Shown here: positions 1 through 11,566 of the stretch, one piece after another
Numbering within the stretch: the first letter of the stretch is position 1
Layout: each line of letters opens with the position of its first letter
Notes under the pieces: generated by a model
What the model saw: only the letters and a program-made list of their open reading frames with translations
What the model was told of the DNA's origin: nothing
Databases searched by the model: none
Assembly: GCA_030998225.1 (NCBI GenBank)
Contig: JAPYXD010000727.1
Span: 6,138,001-6,202,000 of the forward strand
From: Diplolepis rosae
Taxonomy: Eukaryota; Arthropoda; Insecta; Hymenoptera; Diplolepididae
Reading direction: 5' to 3'
DNA length: 64,000 bases
Program-made: the position numbers and the translations under genes

Positions 1-148
1 AAATTTGTAATTCACATCATCTGTAATATTATTATAAAATTGGTTTGAGCTTCAGTATCAAATTATAAGAAATAAACTTAAATGTATGCGAAGAGCACAA
101 GACCGAGCGTGAAGCGCGCGATGAGAATGTGCCCGCGAAGCGGGCAGA
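1..148 (-). repeat. Rep-A fragment, running off the left edge
   Basis: Minus-strand Rep-A terminus: the hairpin GCCCGCGAAGCGGGC and the adjacent ATGAGAATGT, then GC-block motifs and the AT-rich flank shared with 36190-36300. It interrupts the left arm of the L element that resumes at 149. The remainder lies outside the window. Confidence 0.75.
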
Positions 149-793
149 TTTTTTCTTATCGCTTCATAGCAAATTTTAAAAAATGGTGTGATTTTACACT
201 GAAAAAACAGTTTCTTTGAATCAAAGAAGCATTTCTTTGACATGGTCAAAGAAAAAATTTCTTTAATCCGAAGAAATAGATTTGTTTACATTAAAGAAAA
301 TTGTGTTGAATCAACAAAACCATAAATCACGGATCATTTTTTCAGGAAAAAAATTCTCTACAACTTAACCGTATCCTATTTTTTTAAATGAATAAATTAC
401 TACCAAATTCAGCAATTTGTTTATAAGAATTTTGTTTTGGAAAATTGATTTTTAATGGTTTTAGCTATTAAAGAGTTTATTCCCAAAAATTGGGAACAGT
501 AAAGTTGTGAAGATTCTTTTTCCTAAAAAAAAATGATTCGTGATTTATTAGAATCGCATAATTTTGTAAAATTTGGTAACAGGCAATAAGGAAAAAATAT
601 TTAAAGAATTCGTTCAACAAAGATAAAATTGATTAATAACATTATTTTTTTGGGTTTCAAATTTTTTTCATAAAAAATCATCCTTTCTCTTTCAAATAAT
701 CCCTTCAATAATAATATTGCTATTCTTGAAAGCAAAATTATCTATTTTTGCCCGATTTCTAATTTTTGTGGATGAACTACCTTAAAGTAAATT
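149..793. repeat. Foldback family L, copy 1
   Basis: It shares long stretches with 2490-2935, 13997-14657 and 54196-54415, including AATAATAATATTGCTATTC and the end sequence near GTGGATGAACTACCTTAAA. The left arm is cut by Rep-A, and about 130 bp of TTTCTTTGAAT-rich sequence (about 191-322, similar to family M) interrupts it between GTGTGAT and ATAAATCACGG. Confidence 0.7.
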
Positions 794-2489
794 AAAACGA
801 GCTTCACATCGTTTTTTAAGGGCCCTACACAGGTTATTTTCATGCACCACAAGGATTAAGTTACATTTGCAAGACGTTTTATGATAGATTTTCCTATGGA
901 GTTTTTAGGCGTGCTTTATTTACTACATATCCGGTAGCTTTTAACATCTTAACACACAAGAGTGTGGATGTAACACATAATATGGAATATACACGACGCG
1001 TCAGGTTACAGCAAAGGAATGTTACTTGGGAAAAACATCGTATCGGGCACTAGTCAAACACTCTATCTTCGTGGGGTGTTTAGCTTTCCAAGTACTGTTT
1101 ACGTAGCTTAATCGAAAAATCATAAGTGCCCTTTCTCATACTTTGCTGAAGACAATACACCCCAGGGAGACGGCACGAGACTCCCAAACGGAAACGGAAG
1201 TTGAAACTAACTCACTAATTCACTGTAGCAAACTTTGACCTTTCAGCTAATTGTCCAAGAAGGTAAATACCAAAGTCGCAACAATTACTTCCATCTTTCC
1301 TCATTAAATACCCAGAATTTCATATAAAGTATGAAGTAGCGAACTAGAAACTGCAAAACTCAAGTTGAAAATGAGCCAATTTAAAAATGTAGAAAACTTC
1401 TAAACTTGAATAAGAATCAAGTTTTTGAAAAGCGATAACTTTTAAGGAGCCTGATGACTCAAGTGGGTTATTTGCTTGAGATAGGAGACTTTGTATTTGA
1501 ACTATGTATTAAAAAGGAGCTAATTTAAGCCCAGGCGCCACCCTAAGTAAGAAGTCTACGTCGATCTCAAAACGGTTATCGCTTTCGACGACTAAAGTTA
1601 ACGGTCGTAAATCTAATGGTTCCATTAGTGTGTTGCTCGACCAGGAGAAACATGCTGTCTGACATGTTTTTAAAATTTGTAGTATCCCTGCCACCGATTC
1701 GACATTCCTAAACAAACAAGCAATAACATCACTTAATATAATATTATACTTTTGAAATGACTACTCGAATCTACGAGTTAATAGAAGGGAATTAAATAAA
1801 TAAAAAGGAAATAAAATTATTGAATAAAAATCTCAATTAGATTATCGGACAAAGGATCAATTATGCTCGTTCACAAATCGTAAAAGCAGATAGCACGTGG
1901 GTAATTTCTTGAAAATTTTAATATCCCTAGGCAAGGCCACTCACGAATCTTTCACTAAAAATCAAGAGGCGACTAGGAATCCATTCAAATTTACTTCTTA
2001 TCAACGATCTCTCTGCGTGTAAATGTAAACGTGCATACATTTGTTGGCCTGTTTCTTAGATTCAGATGGACCAGATAGAAGGGGGAAGTTAGGCTTCTGC
2101 TCATCTAGTCTGTTTAACGCTGTCGCTCGTTATCTCTGAATCAGGTAAACTATAAACGTCGAGGCAAACAGGTACATGACAGTGGCTCTCATTTTACATC
2201 CGTCATTTGATACGAGTCACGAACGAGATATATCAGTTTAGTTCATGAGAACAAATATTCATCTTCGAAACTACATTAGCCTAGTGCCTAAACCAGTTAC
2301 AAACACTTCAGTAATGATTTTCATTCAACCAATAGTTATATTTTTCATATAGAGTGTATCGTAACTCAAGGAAAGAACTATACTACGTTGTTCTTTCCAA
2401 AAAGGTAAAATTATATTGTAAAATTGAAACATTTTTTAGAGCGATGAATACTTTGCTGTAATCAATTAGATCTGACCAACTAGTGAGCG
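794..2489. other. Repeat-poor AT-rich stretch, no gene seen
   Basis: Apparently unique sequence. No open frame with an ATG start exceeds chance, no LRR exon of the slit-like gene can be recognised on the minus strand, and no inverted repeat with target duplication is visible. It is probably intron of the slit-like gene. Confidence 0.5.
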
Positions 2490-2935
2490 CTTTTTTCAGA
2501 AAAAAAATCTTCATAACCTAACCGTTCCCAATTTTTGGAAATAAATTCTTTAATGGCTGAAACCATTAAAAATCAATTTTCCAAAACAAAATTCTCATAA
2601 AAAAATAGCTGAATTTGGTAATAATTTATTTATTTTAGAAAATTGGAAACGGTTGAGTTGCAGAGAATTTTTTTTTACTGAAAAAATGATCCGTGATTTA
2701 TTAAAATCAGATCATTTTTTAAAATTTGGTATATGAAGCCATAAGAAAAAAACTTCGAGTAAAAATAAAATTTGTTGAATGCATTATTTTTTTGTTTCAA
2801 ATTTTTTTCTTGCGAATTAATCTTTTTTCTTTCAAGTGATCTCTTCAATAATAATATTGCTATTCTTGAAAGTAAAACCATATATTTTTACCTGAGGTCT
2901 AATCTTCGTGGATGAAGTACCTTAAAGATTGAAGA
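2490..2935. repeat. Foldback family L, copy 2 (one arm and centre)
   Basis: It matches copy 3 over the centre (AACGGTT/AACCGTT dyads around AAAATCAATTTTCCAAAACAA) and over the right arm ending CGTGGATGAAGTACCTTAAAG. The outer left arm is missing. Confidence 0.7.
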
Positions 2936-3079
2936 CACTACTTTCTCGCTTTTTAAAAGTGCTTTCTGATTCATCAGATCTGATTGAATTTAGCAAAGTA
3001 ATCATCGCTCCAAAACATTTTGGACTCCACTATATAATTTTTGTTCTTAATGAGGAAGAGCGTGGTATAGTTTTTATCC

Positions 3080-3800
3080 TTAAGGTGTTTCAGCACCTTT
3101 GCTTTTTCAAAAAATAATGTTTTTTTATTGCATAAAAAGGTCCTTTAGAGTCCTAAGAATGATGCCCAATGGGTTTTTTATGAGGGCAGGGCATAGTAGA
3201 TTAGAGGTATATCAAAATTATAGAACTTTTTTATGTTATGAAAACTTTAAACGCGTTTCTCTCGAAACTGTCTTTTTTAAATCGTCAAGACACGCTTTTT
3301 GAACAATTTTCAACCGATGGATACGAATCTTGTTTTAAATAAAAGATTATTTATTTATCTATTGGAGTACCTACGATTTTTAAGACTGGTTGACAATTGT
3401 TTATTTGTTTAACAAATTTTGGTCGCTTTTTTGGGCAAAAATCAAGTGTTACATTCAAATGCTCACCATTTTTGCAAAAAATGAATATTTTTTTATAATC
3501 TTGGGTACTTCACTGGGCAATCTTATGAACATTATGCAAAAATTTATTTTTTTGTTTTAGGTGCAAATCTCAATTTTTAGAATTTCTTACCACGGAAGAC
3601 CTCTAAACAAATTTTTTTTTGTACACGGCAATACTCAGCCACCATTTTGTATTTCTTGAAAAAAATTTTTGTTTAGAAAGTCAATATATAAGTTAATAAA
3701 CTCTATAAATCTTAATTATTTTACGTTCTGCTATCTGCTTGAAAAGAAATCATAAAAATGACACTATTTTTGGAGGTTCGAAGGTGATGCAACTCCTTAA
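3080..3800 (+). mobile_element. TTAA-ended family Q, copy 1
   Basis: The ends read TTAAGGTGTTTCAGCACC and, on the other strand, TTAAGGAGTTGCATCACC, so an imperfect 18-bp terminal inverted repeat includes TTAA at both edges. The 721-bp body matches 13064-13784 in opposite orientation over most of its length. There is no transposase. TTAA duplication and the inverted ends are like piggyBac-derived MITEs, but the superfamily is inferred. Confidence 0.7.
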
Positions 3801-4715
3801 ATTACGATACACCCTGTATAAAGTGCTCGAAAGTTAAGTTAAATTCTAACATTACATGCTTTGTATACCATTTCATTATATCGATTATTCAATTATCGAA
3901 ACTATAGTATCCGATAAAATACAAATGCTAACTCATATTACACTCACGGTAGCGTATAAAATGTTTTTTATTCTTTGTATAGAGATGATAATAAAGCTAA
4001 ATGTATTCGATACCACGTACCATAGTGAATATAAATACGGCCCTGTTTAAATTCTGAATGTAAAATACAGAAAGAATAATTAAATTTAGCTATAATTCAA
4101 AGGAATAAAAGAAGATTATCGTGGAAGGTAATAAAGAAAATGTTTTAATAGGTGTGGATGGAATTTGAATATTCCCAAAGGTACTTGTTAAGTAAATATT
4201 CCAATGAATTTTAATGCAATAAGCCCTCGTTTGACTTCTAGTGAAGTTTCTAGAAGATCAAAACGATTCGAAACGAGAGTTGCTCCCCGAAAATGAAGCA
4301 GCGTCGATCGGAGATGCAAATCCCATGAAATTCAAAACCGACATAGTAAGTTCATGCTTGGCTCGCTCGGGGACGAGGGGTTGCGCGCAATCGCCAGGAT
4401 GGATTTAAATATTCATAATCCTGCTTAATAAGGCATTAGATATTAATAGTAGGAGGTCCCGCGTGTCACTCGTGCACAGAATGGTACAAGCCGGTTTTTC
4501 ACGCTATACAAACCGTGTCCGAACCGCGTCCGGCTAATGTATTTCGACCATTTAATTATTCCTTCCTTTTTTCTGGGTTGCGGTTTGTATAATAACTGTA
4601 TGCTAATTTTGACCGTTAATAATCCAACTACGTACCGCAAATTTATCGATGCGCAATCGAACATCGATTATTTATCTTATTTCACTTTGTTTTTTAACCT
4701 TTCATCATTAGATAC
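3801..4715. other. Apparently unique intronic sequence
   Basis: No gene is visible. A GC-richer patch with GCTCGCTCGGGGACGAGGGG lies at about 4361-4380. Its open frames on both strands overlap, start mostly at non-ATG codons, and show no domain. Confidence 0.45.
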
Positions 4716-5143
4716 TTAAGGAGATCCGCCAGCTTTGAAATTTTTATTTTTTGAGTTTAGACTTTCCATATAATTTTTTTATGTTTATTACCTTTATTTA
4801 GAAAGTTTTTGAGGTTTTTTCTTAAATTCCAGCACCTTTATGTATTTTTAAATTAAAATTTTTGACTTTTTTGAGCATTTTTTGACATTTAATAAATTTT
4901 TTGTTTTTTAACCAATTGTCATGATTCTATTTTTATTTTGTTCTTTACAATGTGTAGCAACTTTTTTTGGTATGGAAAATAAAGTAACGTGAATGAAAAA
5001 GAAGTTACAAATAAAATAAAAGAATAAATAAAAATATCCCAAAATATTAAAAAAAAATCTGCCCGCTTTGCGGGCACATTCTCATTGCGCGCAGCTCGCT
5101 TCGCTCGCAAGTTTGAGCGCGCCTAGGGCGCGCGATTCGATCG

Positions 5144-5250
5144 TCGCGCTTCGCGCTCCGTAATACTCGATCGTCGCGCTGCGCGCTCCGGAATTTTTGA
5201 ACGTCGCGCTTCGCGCTCCGTTCTTTCTGGACCTCGCGCTTCGCGCTCGG
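5144..5250 (+). repeat. 30-bp GC-rich minisatellite inside Rep-A
   Basis: The 17-base motif TCGCGCTTCGCGCTCCG, or a one- or two-base variant, begins at 5144, 5174, 5204 and 5234, a spacing of exactly 30 bp. Each motif contains the dyad GCGCTTCGCGC, and the 13 bases between are AT-richer and diverged. Fewer units remain in the other Rep-A copies. Confidence 0.85.
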
Positions 5251-5673
5251 TCTTGTGCTCTTCGCATACGTTTAAGTTTATTTCTTATAATTTAATACTA
5301 AAGCTCAATGCAATTTAATGATATTAAAGATAATGTAAATTAGTCATTTTCTCAAATTCACTAAGTTTCTTTTTCAGTTTAAGTGAAACAGGAAATTCAA
5401 TTTACTTAAGGCTCTATCGGCCTTAAGGAACACATTCTCATCATGACACTCGCGCTTCGCGCTCGATTTTCTGTATGCATTTTTGTAACTTTTTAATAAA
5501 TTACATGACTAAAATAATAATTTATTTTCTTCCAAATCTCTCAAAAAGAAAAAACAATCGTAGACTTTATTTAAGGAAATGATTTTGCAGAACAACGCTT
5601 ATTTCGTATCTCACATATTTTGGTGAAAAAAATCGAATTTTTTCAATATTAAAAATCAAAAAATTAAAATATA

Positions 5674-6410
5674 AAGGGTTTCCCAATAGGGATGATATGA
5701 TTTTGAATGTCCCTATCGGGCTGATTTGAACTGAAATTTTTGACGTCTGCTGTCAGTTGTCATCAGTAAGGTTTGCCATTTAATCATGAGTAGTTTCACG
5801 CTTCCACAACGTTTGGAAATTGTCCAATTATTTTATCAAAATTCGAGAAGTTTTGTCGGTGTTCAAAGAGCATATCGTGCAAAATATGCTCGTCATTCTG
5901 CTCCATCCGCGCTCTCAATTCGTCGAATAATCGATAAGTTGGAGAGTGAATTTACTCTATTGGATACTAAGCCTAAAAATCGTATGCGTACCGCACGTTC
6001 TACACAGAATATAGCCGCCGTACCGTGAATTGTCCGTGCCACGCCGATCTCAGGAATTGGGCCTGTCCAGGATGACTACCTGGCGTATTTTGCGATTGGA
6101 TCTTGGCCTGCATCCCTATAAGATCATTCTGGCCCAAGAACTGAAGCCTAATGACCATCGTTTGCGTCGGGAGTTCGCGGATTGGGCTCTGGAATCAATT
6201 GAAAATGATCCCAATTTTCATCAAAAAATCATCTTTTCTGATGAGGCGCATTTTTGGCTCAAGTCTCGGGGGACATTTGGCCGATATATTCTTTAAATCA
6301 TAAATGGCATAGAATATCCAATATAATAAAAAAGATTTCGATCAATTCCGAATGAATATTCAGTGTTTTTTTTCAATTTCAAAACATATCACCCTTATTG
6401 GGAAACCCTT
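5674..6410 (+). mobile_element. Deleted Tc1/mariner-superfamily element, nested in Rep-A
   Basis: The ends are inverted repeats of about 27 bp that start AAGGGTTTCCCAATA and end with TGATATG. Each is flanked by TA (5672-5673 and 6411-6412), the target duplication of this superfamily. The element is 737 bp, roughly half the usual length, because the 3' half of the transposase is gone. The surrounding sequence is Rep-A, and the Rep-A copy on the minus strand near 36.0 kb shows the same site unfilled, so both ends and the TA duplication are confirmed by comparison inside this window. Confidence 0.88.
5786..6296 (+). pseudogene. Transposase fragment, Tc1/mariner superfamily, frameshifted and truncated
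   Basis: The ATG at 5786 opens a helix-turn-helix DNA-binding region (LPQRLEIVQLFYQN and a second helical segment with SIRRIIDKLE), followed by a linker ending NIAAV. A TGA stops that frame at 6026-6028. Homology resumes at about 6033 in another frame with RRSQELGLS and TTWRILR, then runs to IIFSDEAHFW, which carries the first catalytic Asp (codon at 6240-6242). The junction appears to lack about eight residues as well as shifting frame. After the first Asp the reading frame hits non-homologous sequence and stops, so the second Asp, the final acidic residue and the whole C-terminal half are missing. The family resembles the arthropod transposases that carry a DUF4817-type N-terminal helix-turn-helix. 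It cannot encode an active enzyme. Confidence 0.85.
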
Positions 6411-7454
6411 TACATCCTGTCGAGAAATTTCTTGATAAGAATGTGTAGACCTTATTTAGCCAAACAATTTTTCATCTCAAAGTTTTTTTTGTATCTCACA
6501 TATTTTGTCTAAAAAATTGAATTTTTGAATTTTAATCGTATTTTTTGGAATTGAAACGAAAAATATATGTTTCATCAGAAACTGTGTGAGACAAAACTTG
6601 TAGATCTTTTTGAAACTAACAACTTTGTATTCTTACGTTTTTTTCTTATTTTACATATTATTGTTAAAAAATTGAATTTTGGATTTTCAATAGTTTTTTT
6701 TCAATTAAAAAGAAAAATATGCATCTTATGAAAAAATGATATGATGCAAATTTGTAGGTCTTTATTTATTCAATAATATTGTATCATAATGTTTTTTCGT
6801 ATCTCGTATAATTTAACTGGAAAATGGAATTTTGATATTGACTTTTTTCGAATTTGAATATGCTGTAATATTTCTAATTTTGATTTAATCAAAAAATGTT
6901 ATTAGGATAATTTTTAGAGATTTATGAGCACTATCTAAAACCAGTATTGAAATTTTTTATTTTTTCAAAAAATTATTTTCAAAAACACAAAAGTAGTGCT
7001 CAACACCTCAATTTTGATTGGATGTGGCTGGTTAACGAACTTGTCCTTACTTTTTCGGCTCCGATAAAGTGTACCAAAGCTCAATTCAATCTGATAATTC
7101 TATCGAGAGTTATGCCGCACACGACCACAGACAGACAGACAGACAGACACTTTCGTAAAAACCATTTTTTCTGACTCAGGGGGTCTCAAAACGTAAAGAT
7201 TTGATGAAAATTTCGAAAGTCAGTTTTCACATAAAACCAATACCTTCTCATCCATGATGAAAATGTAAAAATGTTGTAGTTATTTCTTTAGCTAGAGTGC
7301 TTTCCATACCTAAAAATATTGATAATATAACAAAGAATAAGTGTTACAAATTTTAAAGGCCCGTCTCTAATACTTTAGATTTTATTCAAACATATGTTTG
7401 GAAAATGTAAAAAAAATCAAAAATATACCAATTGAAGGTGGTGGATCTCCTTAT

Positions 7455-8047
7455 TATTGTAATATTGCACTATTTACATATTTCCCTTTTCTATTTTTCA
7501 ATTTCAGCACCGTACAAAATTTATTAAAAAGAATATATCATTTTCTGTCTCTAACTATATTTTTGACTCTTTACGTTCGAAATGCAAAAATCACGTTGCT
7601 TACATGTTGGTGTGCAACGATATATGCATCAAATATAATGGACTTTCCAGGACTCAACAATTTTGACCTGCAGTTTTTATGACATCTATCGATGCAGGCA
7701 CAGGCTGTACAATTCAAAATGCAGCTACAGTCAGTCTGTCTACAACCACTTGCGGATACACCCACAGTTTCAGTTTCATTTGTGCTATTTAATTTAAAGG
7801 ACTGCTGTGATTGACTTTAAATCAATTCATATTAATTAATGTATACTAACTACGTTTAATCCTCTGTGTGGTGTTTATAAATAAATAATATTTTATCTCG
7901 TCATAAATAATAAAACTATTTATTTATCGTTAAATTCCCAACATTACAGAACATAATTATTTGAATCAAACGAGATACACTTTTTAATTTGAAAAATTAG
8001 AAAGTATAAAAATAAAACTAAATTTTTGATAGGTCAAAAAATATGTA
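7455..8047. other. Unassigned AT-rich stretch
   Basis: No gene or clear repeat. A GC-richer patch at 7600-7770 has short overlapping frames on both strands with no recognisable domain. Confidence 0.4.
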
Positions 8048-8251
8048 CTTACAGTTCTGAACGTTCATTGAACGATAGAATTTTTTTTTTTTTTTAAACT
8101 AAATGATAAGTTTTTTCCGCAGTAAATTAAAAAGTAGCGCGAATTTCACGACAGATTGTATTTTTAAAGGATTCTAAATATAAACAGAATAGTTAATTTT
8201 GTTTTGGAAAAATAATTTTGTTATCGTTCAATGAACATTCAGAACTGTAAG
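8048..8251. mobile_element. MITE family N, copy 1
   Basis: 204 bp with inverted ends CTTACAGTTCTGAACGTTCA / CTTACAGTTCTGAATGTTCA, flanked on both sides by TA. Other copies are at 40925 and 52761. TA duplication and size suggest a Tc1/mariner-type MITE. Confidence 0.85.
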
Positions 8252-10429
8252 TAAATTAAAAAAATTTGAAAAGCGTGAAATTGGAAATTCAAAATCTGAG
8301 AGATTAGAAAATCATAAAATGGGAAATGCATGCATTCTATCGATCTTTTTAAAATGCGTTAGCTGAAAGCAATTGGAGAATATTGCTTGTGAAGTTCGTA
8401 CTTTGATGAAAAGATTGATGGTCTGCCACTTGAAAGTGCACTGGAGAAGAAAGCGGAAGAGGAATTTTTTGAAGAAGAGGTAAAAAGTAATGAAAGGGTT
8501 TCATACTTTTGACTTTCAACGCACGTTTTTCACGTACCATAGCAAGAATGGTAAATACTGTGAAAAGAAGCAGGCCGACTGGGTGCCACTGGGCACCGCC
8601 TTATTATGCAGTTCGTTTCACGTGAAAACAACATGCGTTTCGTAGACCCTTCGCTGCGGCCTGTCGACAAGCTGTTTTTACAGGAAATGAAGCGTATAAC
8701 GAAGACAAATAATACATCATGTTGTTCAAACCTGCTCGCCTTGGTACCCTTTGAATTACATAATTCAACTCGATTATTCCGAGACAAAGTGGCTAATCCA
8801 AAATATTTATACGAATCTTAATAAAATTCCGTGATATCTGCAGATTTATAAAGGTGGAATAAATACTAAAAATAAACATTAAAAAACACAATGTCAGAGA
8901 TAAAATTAGAATGTAAGGAACCAGTTGGTTTTAGCAATACTCTGAGCACAGTTCAAAAATGCAGTTAATTCGAAAAAAAGTTAAACGCTTCTTCTGTTCG
9001 TATCAACTACACATATTCTCTTATAAATCTTATATTAGCCTCATAAAAAAAAAGTAATACTGAACCATCCAGTACGAAGCTCGTACTAATCCTGTGTGAT
9101 AAAATGAATGAAATAAGAAGATAGAATGTCCAGTGTTAGGCAGGTCATTCCTACAGAAATAGGAATCCCGCAATTTCGTCGTTTGTGTTTTCCCGTAAAA
9201 GAAAATTCCAAGAAGCAGACAACCCACGCTTTAGATTCCTTTAAGCAAAACTAATCTTTGGTACAGGAATTATAAACAATAAATTCCACTCTGTGGGCTT
9301 TTATGAACATTTTGCTTCAATAAGTTTCCTGAGAATTTATTTTCCGAGCAATTAACGCTCCAGGGGGTGAATATTCTACTCATAATTGTTTTTTAACGCA
9401 GATAGTACTGATAATGGTAAGATTTATGTCCAGGTGTACGATAAAATCAAGTTTGGTTCTGTTCAGCTGTTGCAGAGACTTTAATTATTCATGTGAGAAA
9501 TATTTAATTTATGGAAGCGTGTATTCGTTTACGTTGATATTTATAAATTATTAAATAGTTATTCACAGATAATGTAAAACCAAAAAAACCGATCTAAAAT
9601 TTAATTAAATTCCATAGATTAATTTATAGGGTTATTGTACAAATTAATACCTATTTTTTGTACCCAATAGTGTAAACGGGGTCAAACTTGTCGGGTTAAC
9701 ATTCATTGTTCCCAAAAAAGAACCTGTTAATGATGCGTTTTATTCTTATTCTGAGTTCTGAATTATTATACAAGATATTTTTGTGTGCAATTATTATTTC
9801 AATCAGACGACTAATTAATAACTTAGTTAATCACAGCCAGCTGCATGCAAACAACTTCGCTCCAGTTACCAGGGCAGTGTTGTTCGCAGGTATTTTTATA
9901 GAAATAAGTTAGAATTGAAATATTTTATAGTTTTATTTATTGCCATTTTATGGACTTTAAAAGTAACGATTAATTATATGCAACAAGAAATAAAAATAGT
10001 TGTATCTGTAGTAGGATTTCTTATTCACTGACATTCTACTAAATACGGATTAGAAGCGTAGATATATGCCGTACCAGTAGGAAATATCCGCTTTATTTTT
10101 CATAAAAACATAAATGATTTATTAATTCCAGTTATGATTCAAGGATTTGTCAAATATTTCTTTTTGATAACTTTGCTATAACTGTGAAACCTCAGTTATT
10201 CTCTACATTTAAGATAGTTTGGACTCGAATCAAGCCTAATTTTCATAATTACGTGATAGAATAATCTTTCTTCCACAAAAATATCAAGTTTCTATACTCG
10301 TACTGTGAATATATCGACTCACATCACAAGCATATTATTCCGGTCAGCAAATCTTCCATTCTTTCGTCATCACAACTTTTTTGTCCATAAACTTGTTTTT
10401 ATAGCCTAAATTTTCAAAATATTTGTTTA
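8252..10429. other. Repeat-poor stretch, no supported gene
   Basis: The patch at 8340-8820 is GC-richer and open on both strands. The best plus-strand frame (8606-8821, ATG start, 71 codons) has no recognisable domain. The rest is AT-rich and featureless to the eye. Confidence 0.4.
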
Positions 10430-11214
10430 CACCCAGGAAAAAGTTTCTTTGATTAAAAAAATTTTTTTTGAATTAAACAAATTTGGACATTGCTATACGG
10501 CTAAAGAAAATTTTCTTTGATTTGAAGAAATTTCTTGATTCCTTTTTTTCTTTGAATTAAAAAAATGAACGTCTGGGCAGTCGAATAGTACATACATAAT
10601 TTATTTCTACCGAAACATTTTATTTAATTTAAAAAAAACTTTTCTCCGTTCAATGTAATAAAATTAATGAAAATATTTCTTAAGTTTTTCTCAGTACTGT
10701 ACTTGAATGAAAAAAATATTTTTTTAAATCAAATAAATAATTTCAAATTAGATGGATGAGTTCTGTGGGCAAAATAAATATTTTTTTAAATCAAATTTTT
10801 CTTAAAAATAAAGAAATTAATTCAATGATATATGGTCGAAGATATCATTTGTTTGATTTAAGGCAGAATTTTATTTGATTTAAACAAATTTTTATTTGGT
10901 TCGAAGATACTATGTTTGAATCAAAAAAATTTTATTTAATTTAAAAAAATAATTTCTTTAAATCAAAGAAGGTCTTTCAAACAAATAATTTTCTTCAATT
11001 AGATCAAATTTTTTTCTGAGTGAAATTCTTTAAAAAAATAAAAAAAACAAATAAATAATGTTGAAAAAATAATTACTTTCATTAGAAAGGCTAAAAACGT
11101 GATTTTTTAAAATCAAATAAATTTATATTTGTTCTAAAGGTGTTTTTACTTCGAATTGAAGAAGTAAAGTTAAAAAAACGATTTCTTAAATTTAAATAAA
11201 GCTTTTTTTGGGTG
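10430..11214. mobile_element. MITE family M
   Basis: 785 bp with ends CACCCAGGAAAAAG and, reversed, CACCCAAAAAAAG, flanked by TA. The interior is dominated by variants of TTTCTTTGATTTAAA and AAATCAAA, so it could fold back on itself in many registers. Similar motifs occur at 191-322 and 59235-59375. It lies in the intron immediately downstream of the slit-like exon. Confidence 0.75.
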
Positions 11215-11560
11215 TATAATAACTGACGTCCAAAGTAAAAGAACCATTAACTGCATTTCGATTGAAGCTGAGAAAAAAGGTCAAAAAATTTTCTTATCAA
11301 AAAAACGTGGCATCTTATTAAGTTCTGCTCAATTTTTAATCGGCTCTTGGCAAATGTAGGGGCAGTTTAAACGTGGAAAAAAACCAAATTTTTAATTTTA
11401 ACCATTGAAAAATACAGTTAACAGTTTTGGAAAATATTCCCCAAAATATTCGGAGAAAATTCACAAATTTTGGTATAATTTGTGTTACTAAAGATTTGGG
11501 GAAAATTCCCCAGAAATTTGTTCACAGTGTATATTAAATGTGTTTATGGAGAAAAATGAA

Positions 11561-11566
11561 ACTTAC
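11561..11566 (-). other. Splice donor of the slit-like exon
   Basis: On the minus strand the exon sequence runs into GTAAGT, the ideal donor hexamer, leaving the last codon split after two bases. Reading on would give TTG then TAA at once, so splicing is needed to continue the LRR domain. The following 350 bases of intron, down to 11217, are AT-rich with a small GGGGAAAATTCCCC dyad and no gene. Confidence 0.8.

Larger units (their letters stand above)
5058..7271 (+). repeat. Rep-A copy 1 (GC-block repeat, possibly Helentron-like)
   Basis: The left end is a GCCCGCTTTGCGGGC hairpin followed by ACATTCTCATT. The right end is CTCATCCATGATGAAAATGTAAAAA. Near it lies a GACA microsatellite (7130-7150) and the phrase CTCAGGGGGTCTC. 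Both ends carry versions of ACATTCTCATC in inverted orientation. The ends are exact because the flanks (family Y) are uninterrupted at 36.9-37.4 kb. There is no obvious target duplication beyond A/T. It includes the mariner; without that it is about 1.48 kb. Confidence 0.75.
4716..7454 (+). mobile_element. TTAA-ended family Y, copy 1, split by Rep-A
   Basis: The left end TTAAGGAGATCCGCC (4716) and the right end, read in reverse as ATAAGGAGATCCACC (7454), form an inverted repeat. The right TTAA has decayed to TTAT. Removing Rep-A (5058-7271) leaves about 525 bp matching 36929-37395. No coding sequence belongs to Y itself. Confidence 0.7.

Noticed and set aside
1509..1715. A downstream LRR exon of the slit-like gene on the minus strand
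   Set aside because: The translated sequence lacks the LxxLxLxxN repeat pattern and has no matching splice phases.
5144..5250. CRISPR-like array (regular 30-bp spacing)
   Set aside because: The host DNA is eukaryotic, the repeat is inside a mobile element, and the 13-base spacers are too short and related to each other.
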